64,000 nt of DNA from Archivesica marissinica (taxonomy: Eukaryota > Mollusca > Bivalvia > Venerida > Vesicomyidae): assembly GCA_014843695.1 (NCBI GenBank), contig CM026390.1, forward strand, positions 17,524,942-17,588,941, given 5' to 3'. The notes beneath the pieces were generated by a model that was given only the letters and a program-made list of their open reading frames with translations, was not told the origin of the DNA and ran no database searches. The position numbers and the translations under genes are program-made. This document shows, one piece after another, positions 47,758-57,875 of the stretch (position 1 is its first letter; the number at the start of each line of letters is the position of its first letter).

Positions 47758-48934
47758 TACGGAAGCCTACAGGGGCCATTTTGACTTATGACTTAGAACT
47801 TAGATCTTAGGACTTAGAACTTAGGACTTAGATGTTAGGACGCACTCACCGATGCACGCACTCACGCACTCACCGATGCACGCACTCAATGATGCACGCA
47901 CTCACGCACTCACCGATGCACGCACTCAATGATGCACGCACTCACGCACTCACCGATGCACGCACTCAATGATGCACGCACTCACGCACTCACCGATGCA
48001 CGCACTCAATGATGCACGCACTCACCGATGCACGCACTCAATGATGCACGCACTCACCGATGCACGCACTCACCGATGCACGCACTCACGCACTCACCGA
48101 TGCACGCATGCACGCACTCACCGATGCACGCACTCACTCACGCACCCACGCACTCACACACTTACACACTCACGCACTCACACACTCACACACTCACGCA
48201 CTCACACACTCACACACTCACGCACTCACCCATCACCATCACGCACTCACCGATGCACGCATGCACGCACTCACCGATGCACGCACTCACTCACGCACCC
48301 ACGCACTCACACACTTACACACTTACGCACTCACGCACTCACACACTCACACACTCACGCACTCACGCACTCACCGATGCACGCACTCACACACTCACAC
48401 ACTCACCGATGCACGCATGCACGCACTCACCGATGCACGCACTCACCGATGCACGCACTCACCACTTACACACTCACGCACTCACCGATGCACGCACTCA
48501 CCGATGCACGCACTCACTCACGCACCCACGCACTTACACACTCACGCACTCACACACTCACCGATGCACGCATGCACGCACTCACCGATGCACGCACTCA
48601 CTCACGCACCCACGCACTCACACACTTACACACTCACACACTCACACACTTACACACTCACGCACTCACACACTCACACACTCACACACTCACGCACTCA
48701 CACACTCACACACTCACCGATGCACGCATGCACGCACTCACCGATGCTTTACGTCTAAGTCGTAAGTCCTAACATCTAAGTTCTAAGTCCTAAGTTCTAA
48801 GTCCTAATATCTAAGTTCTAAGTCAAAATGGCCCCTGTAGGCTTCCGTAAGTCCTAACATCTAAGTCCTAAGTTCTAAGTCCTATGATCTAAGTTGTAAG
48901 TCATAAGTCAAAATGGCCCCTGTAGGCTTCCGTA
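47758..48934. mobile_element. Foldback element with duplicated right arm and tandem-repeat core
   Basis: The left arm (47758-47841) begins TACGGAAGCCTACAGGGGCC and continues with CATTTTGACTTATGACTTAG and repeated GACTTAGAACTTAG words. Its inverse is present twice at the right, at about 48766-48848 and 48850-48934, each ending TGTAGGCTTCCGTA. The core (47842-48748) is a tandem repeat. The outer ends are flanked by GTATAG (47752-47757 and 48935-48940), a probable 6-bp target duplication. There is no coding capacity; long His/Thr/Leu frames come from the core repeat. Confidence 0.82.
47842..48748. repeat. Tandem repeat of CACGCACTCACCGATG and CACTCACA words
   Basis: A core of 16-bp (TGCACGCACTCACCGA) and 30-bp units at the left, drifting into 10-bp CACTCACGCA and CACTCACACA words at the right, with several longer duplicated blocks such as GATGCACGCATGCACGCACT (about 48098, 48253, 48411). 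Forms the loop of the foldback element. Confidence 0.93.
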
Positions 48935-49254
48935 GTATAGGCATGTATGCAATAACAACAAAACCAATATTTTATAATTTCTTGATTTGCAGTAGCTAAT
49001 AATTAATAGAAACGAACCAAAGGAAAGCTGACTATTAAGTTTATTTAAAGTCGCCACCGCATAAATGCATTTAACGATGAAAATACACATTATCTAAAAG
49101 TGATGATTTTGCCTATCGTAATTATTGTAACTAGATGTTTAGAGGGCTATGAGGGCTGCTGTAAACTCAGTGTATGTTCGATTTTGATATCGCCAACTGT
49201 CGCTCACACACGAATTTGTGCAAGCGACATGTGCAGTCGGGTGTAGACCTGGTG

Positions 49255-49465
49255 AGTGTGTGTGTTTTACATTTATTTATCGTCGCTACCGGTTGCCCAT
49301 ATGAGCGATGCCTCCTGGTTCTTTGACGTGCGCGGTGTACAGCACCGACACGAGACCTCGGTTTAAAGTCCCATCTGAAAGACTGTTAATTTTATTAGGG
49401 TCAGACGGGGATCGAACCTGCGATCCCTGGATTACCAGTCCAGCGTGTTACCACTAATACGTCTA
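49255..49465 (-). mobile_element. SINE-1 copy with internal and A-box deletions
   Basis: The body is shortened (CCTCCTGGTTCTTTGACG joins parts normally about 80 bp apart), and on the minus strand the head lacks the middle of the A box (GACGTATTAGTGGTAACACG). Unlikely to be transcribed. Confidence 0.83.
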
Positions 49466-49770
49466 GAATGCTTAAGACTGTATTTATATATATATTTACC
49501 ATTTCTACTACAGTTTATATGACGAGAATACATTGTTATATGTGCAATGTCGCATTATAATATAGTACTGTGATCAACATGCCACAAGACAATAAAGTCT
49601 GGCACCCATATCCATCCAGCATTCGACTTTTGGCATTACAAATACAAAGTTATGTGCTAAAATACCCTTAGATAACACTACGATGATTAAGGTATGTGTA
49701 CTCTGGTCATACCATGAAGATTACGAATACGTGGACTTCCTTAATGTGTAACTATATATGTCTATTCAAG

Positions 49771-50055
49771 TGTGTGTGTTTTACGTTTATTTATCGTCGC
49801 TACCGGTTGCCCATATGAGCGACGCCTCCTGAAGAAATTAGTCATTTTAGATTTTGGAGGATAGTGCAATGATACAGACAGAGATCCATTCCAGAGTCTC
49901 CTCTGGTTCTTTTATGTGCACGATGTAAATCCCCCACACGAGACCTCAGTTTAACGTCCAATCTGCAAGACTTTTATTAGGGTCAAACTGGGGATCGAAC
50001 CTGCGATCCCTGGATTACCAGTTCAGCGTGTTAACACTGGACTAAGATCCGTCTG
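49771..50055 (-). mobile_element. SINE-1 copy, part of an inverted duplication
   Basis: Carries diagnostic changes (GTTAACACGCTGAACTGG in the head, CCCCAGTTTGACC after the B box, GAAGAAATTAG in the body) that it shares only with the copy at 62276-62556. The adjacent 50056-50183 is also shared with that locus, in inverted orientation. One base of the head is deleted (ATCTTAGTCC). Confidence 0.87.
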
Positions 50056-50183
50056 TAAAATGCCTAATACAATTTTCATCTTGTTTTTACACAATCACTG
50101 CAATTGAGTTCATTGTCTCAACGGTGGAGACCAGCAGTTTCTATGTATCCTGAATTATACCTCAGCTATAATGCCGACCAGGG
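50056..50183. repeat. Flank of SINE-1 shared with 62152-62278 (inverted)
   Basis: The TAAAATGCCTAATACAATTT to TATAATGCCGAC.AGGGC stretch matches the reverse complement of 62152-62278 almost base for base. It marks a segmental copy larger than the SINE. Confidence 0.85.
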
Positions 50184-50279
50184 CACTGTGGAGCTGAAGC
50201 ACCTGTCCGAATAGCAAACAACATAGATCCTGATCAGACGCGGCGTTACGCCGCTAATATTTTATATTAATCACTATCG

Positions 50280-50465
50280 TATCGAGACCTCATTCCTGAC
50301 GGAATCCATCGCGACGAGGGAGAGAAAAGAGGCAATGTGGAATATAAATGCCTTGCCTAAAGGTACAATCGTAACGGCTCCAGTGTGGCTCGAACTCCGG
50401 ACCTAAGGCATTGTGACCTACGCTATCATTGCACAGTTACTGTTCTGGTAGCCACCTAATGACGA
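50280..50465 (-). mobile_element. SINE-3-like repeat
   Basis: The block TAACGGCTCCAG, TCGAACTCCGGA and CTACGCTATCATTGCAC has the layout of an inverted tRNA-like head (GATAGCGTAGG-type A box on the minus strand). 53285-53408 is a second copy, with a CTGCGCTATCATGTGC end. Confidence 0.55.
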
Positions 50466-50506
50466 GAAGTAGACTTAGCACTGAACCACATGGTTTGTTG
50501 CTCGGT

Positions 50507-50763
50507 GGTTTTACATTTATTTTATCGTCGCTACCGGTTGCCCATATGAGCGACGCCTTCTAAAGAGATTAGTCATTTTAGATTTTGGAGGATAGTGCAC
50601 TGATACAGACAGAGACCCATTCCAGAATCTCCTCTTGTTCTTTTATGTGCACCATGTCAAGCACCGACACGAGACCTCGGTTTAACGTCCCATCTGAAAG
50701 ACTGTTAATTTTATTATGGCCAGACGGTGGATCGAACCTGCGATCCATGGATTACCAGTCCAG
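50507..50763 (-). mobile_element. SINE-1 copy truncated in the tRNA head
   Basis: Ends at CCAGTCCAG, so the 5' part of the head including the A box is missing. It abuts degraded mobile-element coding sequence. Confidence 0.85.
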
Positions 50764-50799
50764 TTTGGTGCTCCACGCTTCATTCGTCATTTATCATTG

Positions 50800-52230
50800 A
50801 ATTAGTGGTTTTCGAGAAACTTCCCCAAAATGTCAGGGCGCTTAGAATGGTAGTAGAAGAGATACTTAGCGAGTATGTCAATGATCACAATATTGAAGGA
50901 AGGATATTTGAAACATACATATTCTACAGTTGTGTGATATGTCTGCAGGCCAGTAATATGGATATAGACATTGACCATCTTATGCCCCATGAACTGGCTC
51001 AACTGCTCTCTGTGCAGACTCTGGTGATATGCTGATATCCCTGTGTAACTCCATCTTGAAAAGACAATTAATGTGGCATAAAGTGTAGCACATGAATAAA
51101 TTGAAGTCGCTGTAATTGATGGGTGTGTCCTTGTTTGAAATATACAGACTTACATTGATGCCTTCAAGCACAAAATAGCAGAGAAGCCCTCCAAATATGA
51201 TGTATATCTAGTCATTGTAGATAATTATAACGAATTCAGCACCAACGATTCAACACGATTAGGAGGTTTACTGACAGTGTGTATCAGTTGATACCCTCAA
51301 CCCCAAATACCGCACAGAAAGCAGTGTTGTTAAAGGCAATAAGAATCATCTTATAAAACTGATATGCGAGGAATTGCAAAGTGATGACGACCTTGTTGAG
51401 AACCATACACAAGAGCACACACTTTTGATAACATGATAGGAGGAAACCATTCAGATTTGCACTGCTTTGTCATAGCCAGACGACATATGTACACCAGTCA
51501 TGAGGAAGCTGACAATGTTATAGTGCACCAGGTCATTATAGCAGCTTCATAGGGGGCATCCGGTGTAGCTGTGGTGGCTGACGATGCATGTGTGTAGGCG
51601 GCGCGCCAATAGCACCACTAGCTGGTGCAGAATCTTGACATGCCAATTATAATGCAATCTCCTATACATGGAAGATGTGCCATATACATTAGGACAAGGC
51701 AATGCAGACTTGATTCCAAACCTGTTTGCAGGGCACTCCTTATCTGGATGTGATACTGTTGCATGATGCTTTGGCATCTGGAAGAAGATGTTGAAAAGGT
51801 CAGAAAAGCTGCCATAACGCTATCTAGAGCAAAGGTATGGAAGACCAAATAAGCAAAGGGAGCGGCATGATGCAACAATTCCACTCACTGCCACCAACTG
51901 ATGCTGCCAGGAAAATCTGAAAAAGAACACACATAAAAACTTTCTTGTGGGTGTCTTGAGGATTGAGCCTCGGAGAGGTTAAACCCGATAGAGTATGGAT
52001 GGAGCAATGATGGGGATATGCTCCGCCCAACTACAGTTCATGCATGATACACCATGTCAAAGTATTCGATGTGGATGCAACAAAGCAGGAATGACTGTCA
52101 GCAACAGGACGCAGTGTCAGTATGTCTAACCAGGGTGAATACTATATCACCTGAGAGTGATGATGAAACAAGTGATGAAGAGGAAAATGGTGATGATTTC
52201 AATAACACTGATGACAAATGATGTTTATGA
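50800..52230 (+). pseudogene. Heavily degraded mobile-element ORF of unknown class
   Basis: Scattered plus-strand patches in different frames resemble an uncharacterised ORF that I remember as common in mollusc and cnidarian repeats: CNSILKRQLMWHKV near 51050, KGNKNHLIKLICEELQSDDD then LVENHTQEHTLLIT at about 51335-51435, an MPIIMQSPIHGR-like patch near 51640-51675, and QQFHSLPPTDAARKI near 51870. The patches are co-linear, which supports one ancestral gene with many frameshifts and stops. Biochemical role unknown. It may be the companion of the acidic ORF downstream at 52422. Confidence 0.45.
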
Positions 52231-52421
52231 TATAAGAAAGATTTATAAACAAATTATAGAATATGTACGCATTGGATGGTTTAGTAGTCAATGACTCAGT
52301 ATGCATAGCAACACAATATACAGGTTATTTAAGTTGTCCTAATTGGTGTAGCTTTTTAACAATAAATCATAAAGAACTCAATACATATTATGTATTCTAG
52401 CATGCCTGAAGTATTGAGCTC

Positions 52422-52968
52422 ATGGGACCGTATAGCATGACATTAAACAGTATTGACGCGATGTCAGACATATCTCTAAAAGCGGACAATGTTGAACCCA
52501 TTGACGACCACGACCCCGATCAAAGCGACGAGCACGATGACGATATGTCCGTTAGTACTGAGGAGTCTTTGGATATCGATCATTGGAAAGACATTGTGGG
52601 CGAGGCGTTTCAAAAGAGTCAGTCGCAGTATGACGATGAAGTCAATGAGCTAATGGACGAAGATAAAGGTATGAATGATGAGAAAGCCAGGGAAAATGAT
52701 TTTAATGATATGAAAAGCTCCTACAGGAAAGCAATGATAAACATTTTCAGGAGTAAATTCCTTTGGTTCGATGCCATGAAGAAAGATTCCATCTTTAAAA
52801 CTATAAAAAGAACAGTCAATCGCCTCATCGCGAAAGAGAACTACTTACGAATCGGAGGAAGTTTTAAAATAAGCTATTTTAAAACGAAGATTTCTGTTCG
52901 ATAAAGTCCTGGATACTTACGAAGTTCCGCAGATAGATGAGGAAGATGAGACTGAACAAATGGAATAA
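52422..52968 (+). pseudogene. Acidic ORF of unknown mobile-element family, frameshifted near its end
   Basis: The ATG at 52422 opens 160 codons to TAA at 52902-52904. Residues about 22-50 are strongly acidic (DDHDPDQSDEHDDDMS); then HWKDIVGEAFQKSQSQYDDE and a helical KKDSIFKTIKRTVNRLIAKE segment. From about 52850 a second frame continues the likely original protein and ends in an acidic stretch at TAA 52966-52968, so one or two small indels break the C-terminus. I recall similar acidic ORFs, of unassigned function, next to integrase genes in invertebrate repeats; that link is weak. It could equally be a host single-exon gene. Confidence 0.45.
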
Positions 52969-53147
52969 TCTGAGTACACGTACTACAGGAATCTTTATTG
53001 CTAATATGGAAAGTTTGCAAGTGTTTTGAGAGTTTTGATAAGAAAAACATCAGTACGGGATCGACATATATAACATATAAAATATAACTTCAACGCAGAT
53101 ATATGTCATCGCCAAAATCACGGGGAGGTTAAATTAGCGATCTGCAG

Positions 53148-53284
53148 GTTACGTTTATTTATCGTCGCTACCGGTTGCCCATATGAGCGACGCCTCCTGA
53201 AGAGATTAGTCATTTTAGATTTTGGAGGATAGTGCAATGATACAGACAGAGACCCATTCCAGAGTCTCCTCTGGTTCGTTTACA
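53148..53284 (-). mobile_element. SINE-1 3' half fused to a SINE-3-like head
   Basis: The SINE-1 body from the TTACGTTTATTTATCGTCGC end stops abruptly after CTCTGGTTCGTTTAC, where the SINE-3-like sequence begins (53285). Both parts point the same way, so this looks like a chimeric SINE. Confidence 0.75.
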
Positions 53285-53408
53285 TGAATGAGAGGAGGCA
53301 TGTGGGAATTTAAATGTGCCTAAGGGCACACTCGTAACGGCTCCAGCGGAACGTGAATTCCGGGATGTTCGCACCTGAAGCGAACGCGATACCACTGCGC
53401 TATCATGT
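53285..53408 (-). mobile_element. SINE-3-like tRNA-derived head
   Basis: On the minus strand it starts GATAGCGCAGTGGTATCGCG (A-box-like), then CGTTCGCTTCAGGTGCGAAC, a degraded B box, and GGAGCCGTTACGAGTGTGCC. It matches 50280-50465 in order. Confidence 0.6.
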
Positions 53409-53639
53409 GCTATATTTTGGAGAATTTTAGGATATATGCATTAATTTATAATATATACTTACAGTAATAGATACAGCCGCGTGTTAGCTAGTTGCTATTT
53501 TAGTACAATAAGTAACATTATGACGAAATTGGCTAACTTGTGAAACGCTTTCTTGTGTTTTAATATTCAACAGCTTTTCAATTTAAATATATTTGGTCTG
53601 TTATAATAATATGCTTTGATATATTTTTTCCTATCTGAA

Positions 53640-54470
53640 AAAGTGTAGACATTTTAGTAGGTAATGAAATTCGTCACATATTTCGATTTTACAAAGAGGG
53701 CAGATTTTTTGATATGGTGGTATTTTCGCCCAATTTCCTATTTCGACAGGAAGATGATGACTTCGTGTACGGAACTTGTAACATGCAATACAGAACAGAT
53801 GGGTTTTCTTTTATATAGTCTTCAAATACAAAAGTTGTTTTTGAAAATTCTGTAAATGTTACTATTGCTTGAAGTTTGCATAGTCAAATGCCATTCATTT
53901 ATATATAGGTCTGTTTAATATTTGATGTTCAAATTTATGGTTTTGGAAGTTTTGAGTTTCCCAAATTCCCGAGAAACCACATTTTACCAGGGTTTCTTTT
54001 ATAGCATTCATCCATCGAAATGAGATTTTCCTTTGTTCTGATTCCGTTTTAGTGTACTTATCATCCATATTTTTATGCAATTTGTTTGATAATTTAGTTG
54101 GTTGTTGAATGCACATCTAAGACCGGAAAGACATTAATCTAGTTTGTATATCGATACTAATTGGGAAACTACCTAGTATATATTTCAAATACGTAAGTTG
54201 AACCCGTTTTAAAGCTTCAAATAAACCAAAGCCCCATATTTCCGAGCCATATAATAAAATAGGTTTTATTGCCTTGTTAAAAACATCAATTTGCATATAT
54301 TTCCAATACGTAAGTTGAACCCGTTCTAAAGCTCCAAATGAACCAAAGCCCCAGATTTCTGAGCCATATAATAAAAGTTTTATTGCTTTGCTAAAAACAT
54401 CAATATGACGATCCAGAGGAAATCGAAGGCTAAGAACCTTACATAATACGCTGTAAGATGCACGTGCTGC
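53640..54470 (-). mobile_element. LINE C-terminal fragment with internal duplication
   Basis: In 5'-to-3' order on the minus strand: LLYGSEIWGFG segments (54380-54190, present twice because of a roughly 120-bp tandem duplication), a KETLVKCGFSGIWETQNF segment (about 53960), YKFRTRSHHLPVEIGNW and CDEFHYLLKC (53800-53650). This is the same family as 36900-37440 and 16940-17720. Stops and shifts make it inactive. Confidence 0.8.
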
Positions 54471-54789
54471 TTGAGCGGCTATATTTATGTTATCATATAT
54501 AATGAACCGCTTCTATTTCATCAATATCCATTCTCTGTTGTCTCGGATTGTATTATATTTTCCAAGCTCTTCCAGCTGGCTTACGGTGATACTATTGGTG
54601 ATACCAGCCGGATGCCAGCCCGTGTCTGCCTGGATGTGAATGTGGGACTTTACCCACCGTACGTTATAGCTACAAAGTCGCCATATGACCATAGCTTACT
54701 ATGCCAAACCACTAAACAAAGATATCTAGAGTAATTTTCACTGAATTGATTAATTGTAATTTTTTCATTTAATTTGTTTACCGGTGCAG

Positions 54790-54993
54790 CAGGAACGTAT
54801 GGATATGTCACGTGATATATTAGTAGCCCAAAATGTGCGAAACCATAAGGTACCATTCATTACCAATCCAGCACACCAAACATACACTTTGTATATTACA
54901 GGAAAGCTGACAGATCCCATTATCGCAGGTGCAATGAATGGGCTAGCATATGTCCAAAGTCCAGTGAATTATCCAGTGATACACACTTCAACA
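54790..54993 (+). CDS. Candidate internal exon, 68 codons, phase 0 at both ends
   Basis: Bounded by an acceptor (TTTGTTTACCGGTGCAG) and a strong donor (ACA/GTAAGTATA), and open throughout: QERMDMSRDILVAQNVRNHK, then ITNPAHQTYTLYITGKL, then IIAGAMNGLAYVQSPVNYP. The composition is beta-rich with no LINE or SINE similarity. Phase 0 at both ends would allow direct joining to the catalytic sulfotransferase exon at 56747, but it cannot join the anchor exon at 46226 directly. No domain recognised; it may belong to the sulfotransferase stem or to another gene. Confidence 0.45.
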
Positions 54994-55109
54994 GTAAGTA
55001 TAAATAACCATGTATGCATACTAGCGAATGTAATAAAAGAATACATGGCTGGTACTCTTATTTTAATGTATGCTTTCTAATGCAATATAGAAATTGATCA
55101 GTGAAATAA

Positions 55110-55192
55110 AATGTGTTATAGGACCGGAAGATGTGTTATATGACCGGAAGCTGTGTTATATGACCGGAAGCTGTGTTATAGGACCGGAAGCT
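55110..55192. repeat. 20-bp minisatellite (TGTGTTATATGACCGGAAGC)
   Basis: Four tandem copies, two with ATAGGACC and two with ATATGACC. Confidence 0.9.
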
Positions 55193-55272
55193 TTATGGTA
55201 TCTTGAGTTGAGAAAAGAGTTTCGATATCTATCTTGTAGTTTAAACATATTTTATTGCTTTCAAATAATATA

Positions 55273-55312
55273 GAGTGGTGGAACTTATGCTCGGCGTAAA
55301 TCCTACATAACA
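55273..55312 (+). mobile_element. Single end of the 532-bp MITE family
   Basis: TA followed by GAGTGGTGGAACTTATGCTC and CGGCGTAAATCCTACATA, one mismatch from the left end of the MITE at 11738-12269. The other end is absent, so this is a solo or truncated copy. Confidence 0.75.
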
Positions 55313-55939
55313 AGTTTGGTTCCCAACATTTCAAAGTTTGGCAATTTCTGTAATATGTATCCACTTTATGGTATTGCGGATCCATGTATGACGCCCCGCC
55401 CCTCTCAGCCCAATATCCTGCGGTACACGGTCAATCCCGAGTATCAGTGTGAGTAATCATATTACTGTATAAATCATATGATAGTACAATAAATGGTGTT
55501 TTTACTTATTCACTTATTGGTCACATTTATCCACCGAGAGGCCATACTTGACCTTGATTTGATCCGTATCGCATGCCTTTTACCTTGACTTAAAATAGGG
55601 TTTGTTATTGCATACTTTATTTATACTCGCCACCGTCGATGTAGTTGGTCGAGTGTATCCTCAGATGGTTATGTCGATCTAAGTAGCGTATGAGACAATG
55701 GGAGGCGGCATGTGACAAGTCCTGTGTTTCTGTTCATTTTAGGGCCACATCCTTTCTCACTGTTGTTCATCCCGCAGTAACATATCAGCCGACCATGTAG
55801 TTAGACATCAGTTCGTCGCATGTCGCTTCCCGGTCTGCACGCGTTGTTCTTCTTGAAGGCTGGGTCATGTCTGATAAAGGATGTGAGTACCAATTAACTA
55901 CAATATGGTCAAGTCGACAAGACGATGTGCGCGCACACT
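55313..55939. other. No recognisable feature
   Basis: Unremarkable sequence in the presumed sulfotransferase intron; no exon-like open stretch with both splice sites. Confidence 0.4.
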
Positions 55940-56220
55940 GATATAGAGAGAGAGGGAGGTAGAGAGAGGGAGGGGAGAGAGAGGAGAGTGCGAGAGAGAG
56001 CGGGAGTGGGAGAGTGAGGGGGAGCGAGATAGGGAAAGAGAGAGGGAGATGGGGAGAGAAGGGGAGGGGTAGAGAGAGGGGGATAGAGAGGGAATGAGAG
56101 AAAGAGGGAGAGAGAGCGGGAGGGGAGAGTGAGGGGGAGGGAGAGAGAGGGATAGAGAAAGAGAGCGTGAGGGGAGAGTGAGGGGGAGGGAAAGAGAGAG
56201 GGGGAAGGAAGAGAGCGACA
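55940..56220. repeat. Purine-rich (GAGAGGGAG)n low-complexity tract
   Basis: About 280 bp almost entirely of G and A on the plus strand. The Ser/Leu/Pro-rich minus-strand frames are artefacts. Such tracts can form triplex DNA and may affect replication or splicing. Confidence 0.93.
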
Positions 56221-56288
56221 CGCTGAAGATACATGTGTCCTAGACTGTTGCTAGGACATCAGAATGGACATATATTACGCAATTATTG

Positions 56289-56455
56289 TGTTGCCTGTAA
56301 CCTGTAGTGTAGCATGGGTTCCAGTCTGTCGATTTTTACGCTTTTTAACTTCTGGCAAAATGATATCATCAGAAACTCAATACGGCCCAATTAATAATCT
56401 CGGTGTTAAAATATATTTATTTGACTGACCAGGCAAAATATATCGACAGGCTAGG
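56289..56455. repeat. Copy 1 of an inverted repeat flanking the catalytic exon
   Basis: The TGGGTTCCAGTCTGTCGATT to GACTGACCAGGC stretch matches the reverse complement of 58170-58345 over about 150 bp with scattered differences and small gaps. Confidence 0.75.
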
Positions 56456-56584
56456 ACAAGTGGTCCAAGAGTTAAATGTTCACAATTGTCGTACGGCGGC
56501 CATCTTGGATTTGGCAACCAAGCTAATGTGGTATGATTGCACGCTACCAATAATTCACACTTCGTTCAAATACAAATCTAAAAC

Positions 56585-56702
56585 CTGCCTGCTTGCCTGC
56601 CTGTCTGTCTGTCTGTCTGTCTGTCTGTCTGCCTGCCCGCCCGCCCGCCTAGCCACCCCGATGCCAGCCCGCCCGCCCGCCCGCCCGCACTGCCTGCCTA
56701 CT
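56585..56702. repeat. (CTGC/CTGT/CCCG)n tetranucleotide tract
   Basis: CTGCCTG, CTGTCTG then CCCGCC units, interrupted once by AGCCACCCCGATGCCAG. It lies 45 bp upstream of the exon acceptor at 56746. Confidence 0.93.
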
Positions 56703-56746
56703 TACTTATTATGTTAGAATAATAAATATAGCAACGTTTGTTTCAG

Positions 56747-57856
56747 ATCACGTTAGTGAAGTTACACCAACAGTTAGTGACCGACTTTGCGTTGAGTAAA
56801 CAACGGACAGATGGGTATAGCCTAGCGAAGCAGATTAAGAATAAATGTAATAAAACAACACAATACCATACGAGCGAACGGATTTTTGGAAGTTATGAAT
56901 GGGGACCTGTACAAACTTGTATTATTTGGAAAATTGGCTCGACTCTAATAAGACGATTGTACATGATGAAGACATTGCGAGAATTTAGGAATATTACAAA
57001 CCCTTATGATATCTCTTTTAATAAGGGTCATCCCATAAAATCGACACTTTCCAACGATCGAGTCAAAACTCGTTTTATGTTTGCGAGAGATCCGTACAAC
57101 CGCCTTATTTCTGGGTACGTTGATAAGTTGTTAGCACCAAACCCTATCTACTGGAAGATAATAGGCATTCCAGCCATCAGAAAGACTAGAATGACACCCA
57201 GTACTGACAGTTTAAGATGTGGACATGATTTAACGTTTTCTGAATATGTAAGATATGTGATAATGGCTATGGACCACAGTACAAATGGTGTTAACCCCGA
57301 TGGTCATTTTCAAAAAATGACCTCACTTTGCAAACCATGTAGTGTTAAATATGATTTTGTTGGGAAAATGGAAACGTTTGGCACGGATTCTCTAGAACTA
57401 GTACGGCATCTGAAGCTTTCAAATGAAACTGTAGATTTATTGGAATCCGAAGGAAGTCATTTTGCCTGGTTGGACGCGATCAAGGACACGACGAATCAAC
57501 CATTTGACAAAGCGTTTAGAAAACTCTATGCTAACTGTATTAGTTTTCACGAGGCACTAAAACGATCATGGGCAAAGTTACAAAAACGTGGATTAATCGG
57601 AAATCAGGATTTTCCATTAACGCAATCTGAAAAGATCAACAGCCTTACGAAGGAGCAGTTTGTACAACTAGCTGTAGAGGCTCGGGCAAATTCTACTCAT
57701 CAGGAAAGACAATCTGTAAAGCACAAACACTTCTTAGAAATGTTTTCAACAGTGTCGAACGAACAACTTGAATCGATAAGAACCATATATGCAGACGATT
57801 TTAATATGTTCGGATATAACGACAGACCAAATACATTGTTTGCGGACACAAACTAA
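56747..57856 (+). CDS. Catalytic last exon of a carbohydrate sulfotransferase (CHST8-14/HNK-1ST-like)
   Basis: The acceptor GTTTGTTTCAG at 56736-56746 opens 369 codons in phase 0, ending at TAA 57854-57856. The protein belongs to the Sulfotransfer_2 type, Golgi enzymes that move sulfate from PAPS to glycans. Visible motifs: the 5'-phosphosulfate loop, here WKIGST (residues about 61-66 of the exon; usual form PKVGCT), the 3'-phosphate motif FMFARDPYNRLISGYVDKL (110-128), and the family's PCSVKYDFVGKMETFGTD block near 200-220. The membrane anchor is not in this exon; 46226-46310 is the likely source. A SINE begins about 20 bp after the stop. The open frame and conserved motifs suggest a functional gene. 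Confidence 0.85.
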   Translation: MTLVKLHQQLVTDFALSKQRTDGYSLAKQIKNKCNKTTQYHTSERIFGSYEWGPVQTCIIWKIGSTLIRRLYMMKTLREFRNITNPYDISFNKGHPIKSTLSNDRVKTRFMFARDPYNRLISGYVDKLLAPNPIYWKIIGIPAIRKTRMTPSTDSLRCGHDLTFSEYVRYVIMAMDHSTNGVNPDGHFQKMTSLCKPCSVKYDFVGKMETFGTDSLELVRHLKLSNETVDLLESEGSHFAWLDAIKDTTNQPFDKAFRKLYANCISFHEALKRSWAKLQKRGLIGNQDFPLTQSEKINSLTKEQFVQLAVEARANSTHQERQSVKHKHFLEMFSTVSNEQLESIRTIYADDFNMFGYNDRPNTLFADTN

Positions 57857-57875
57857 AGAGACAATTTAAGAATAT

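Noticed and set aside
47969..48772. Three overlapping His/Thr/Leu-rich frames of about 230-270 codons
   Set aside because: Produced by the CACGCACTCACCGATG-type core of the foldback element; all three frames are open and none has a motif.
55785..56234. Ser/Leu/Pro-rich minus-strand frames
   Set aside because: They translate a purine-rich low-complexity tract and have no independent support.
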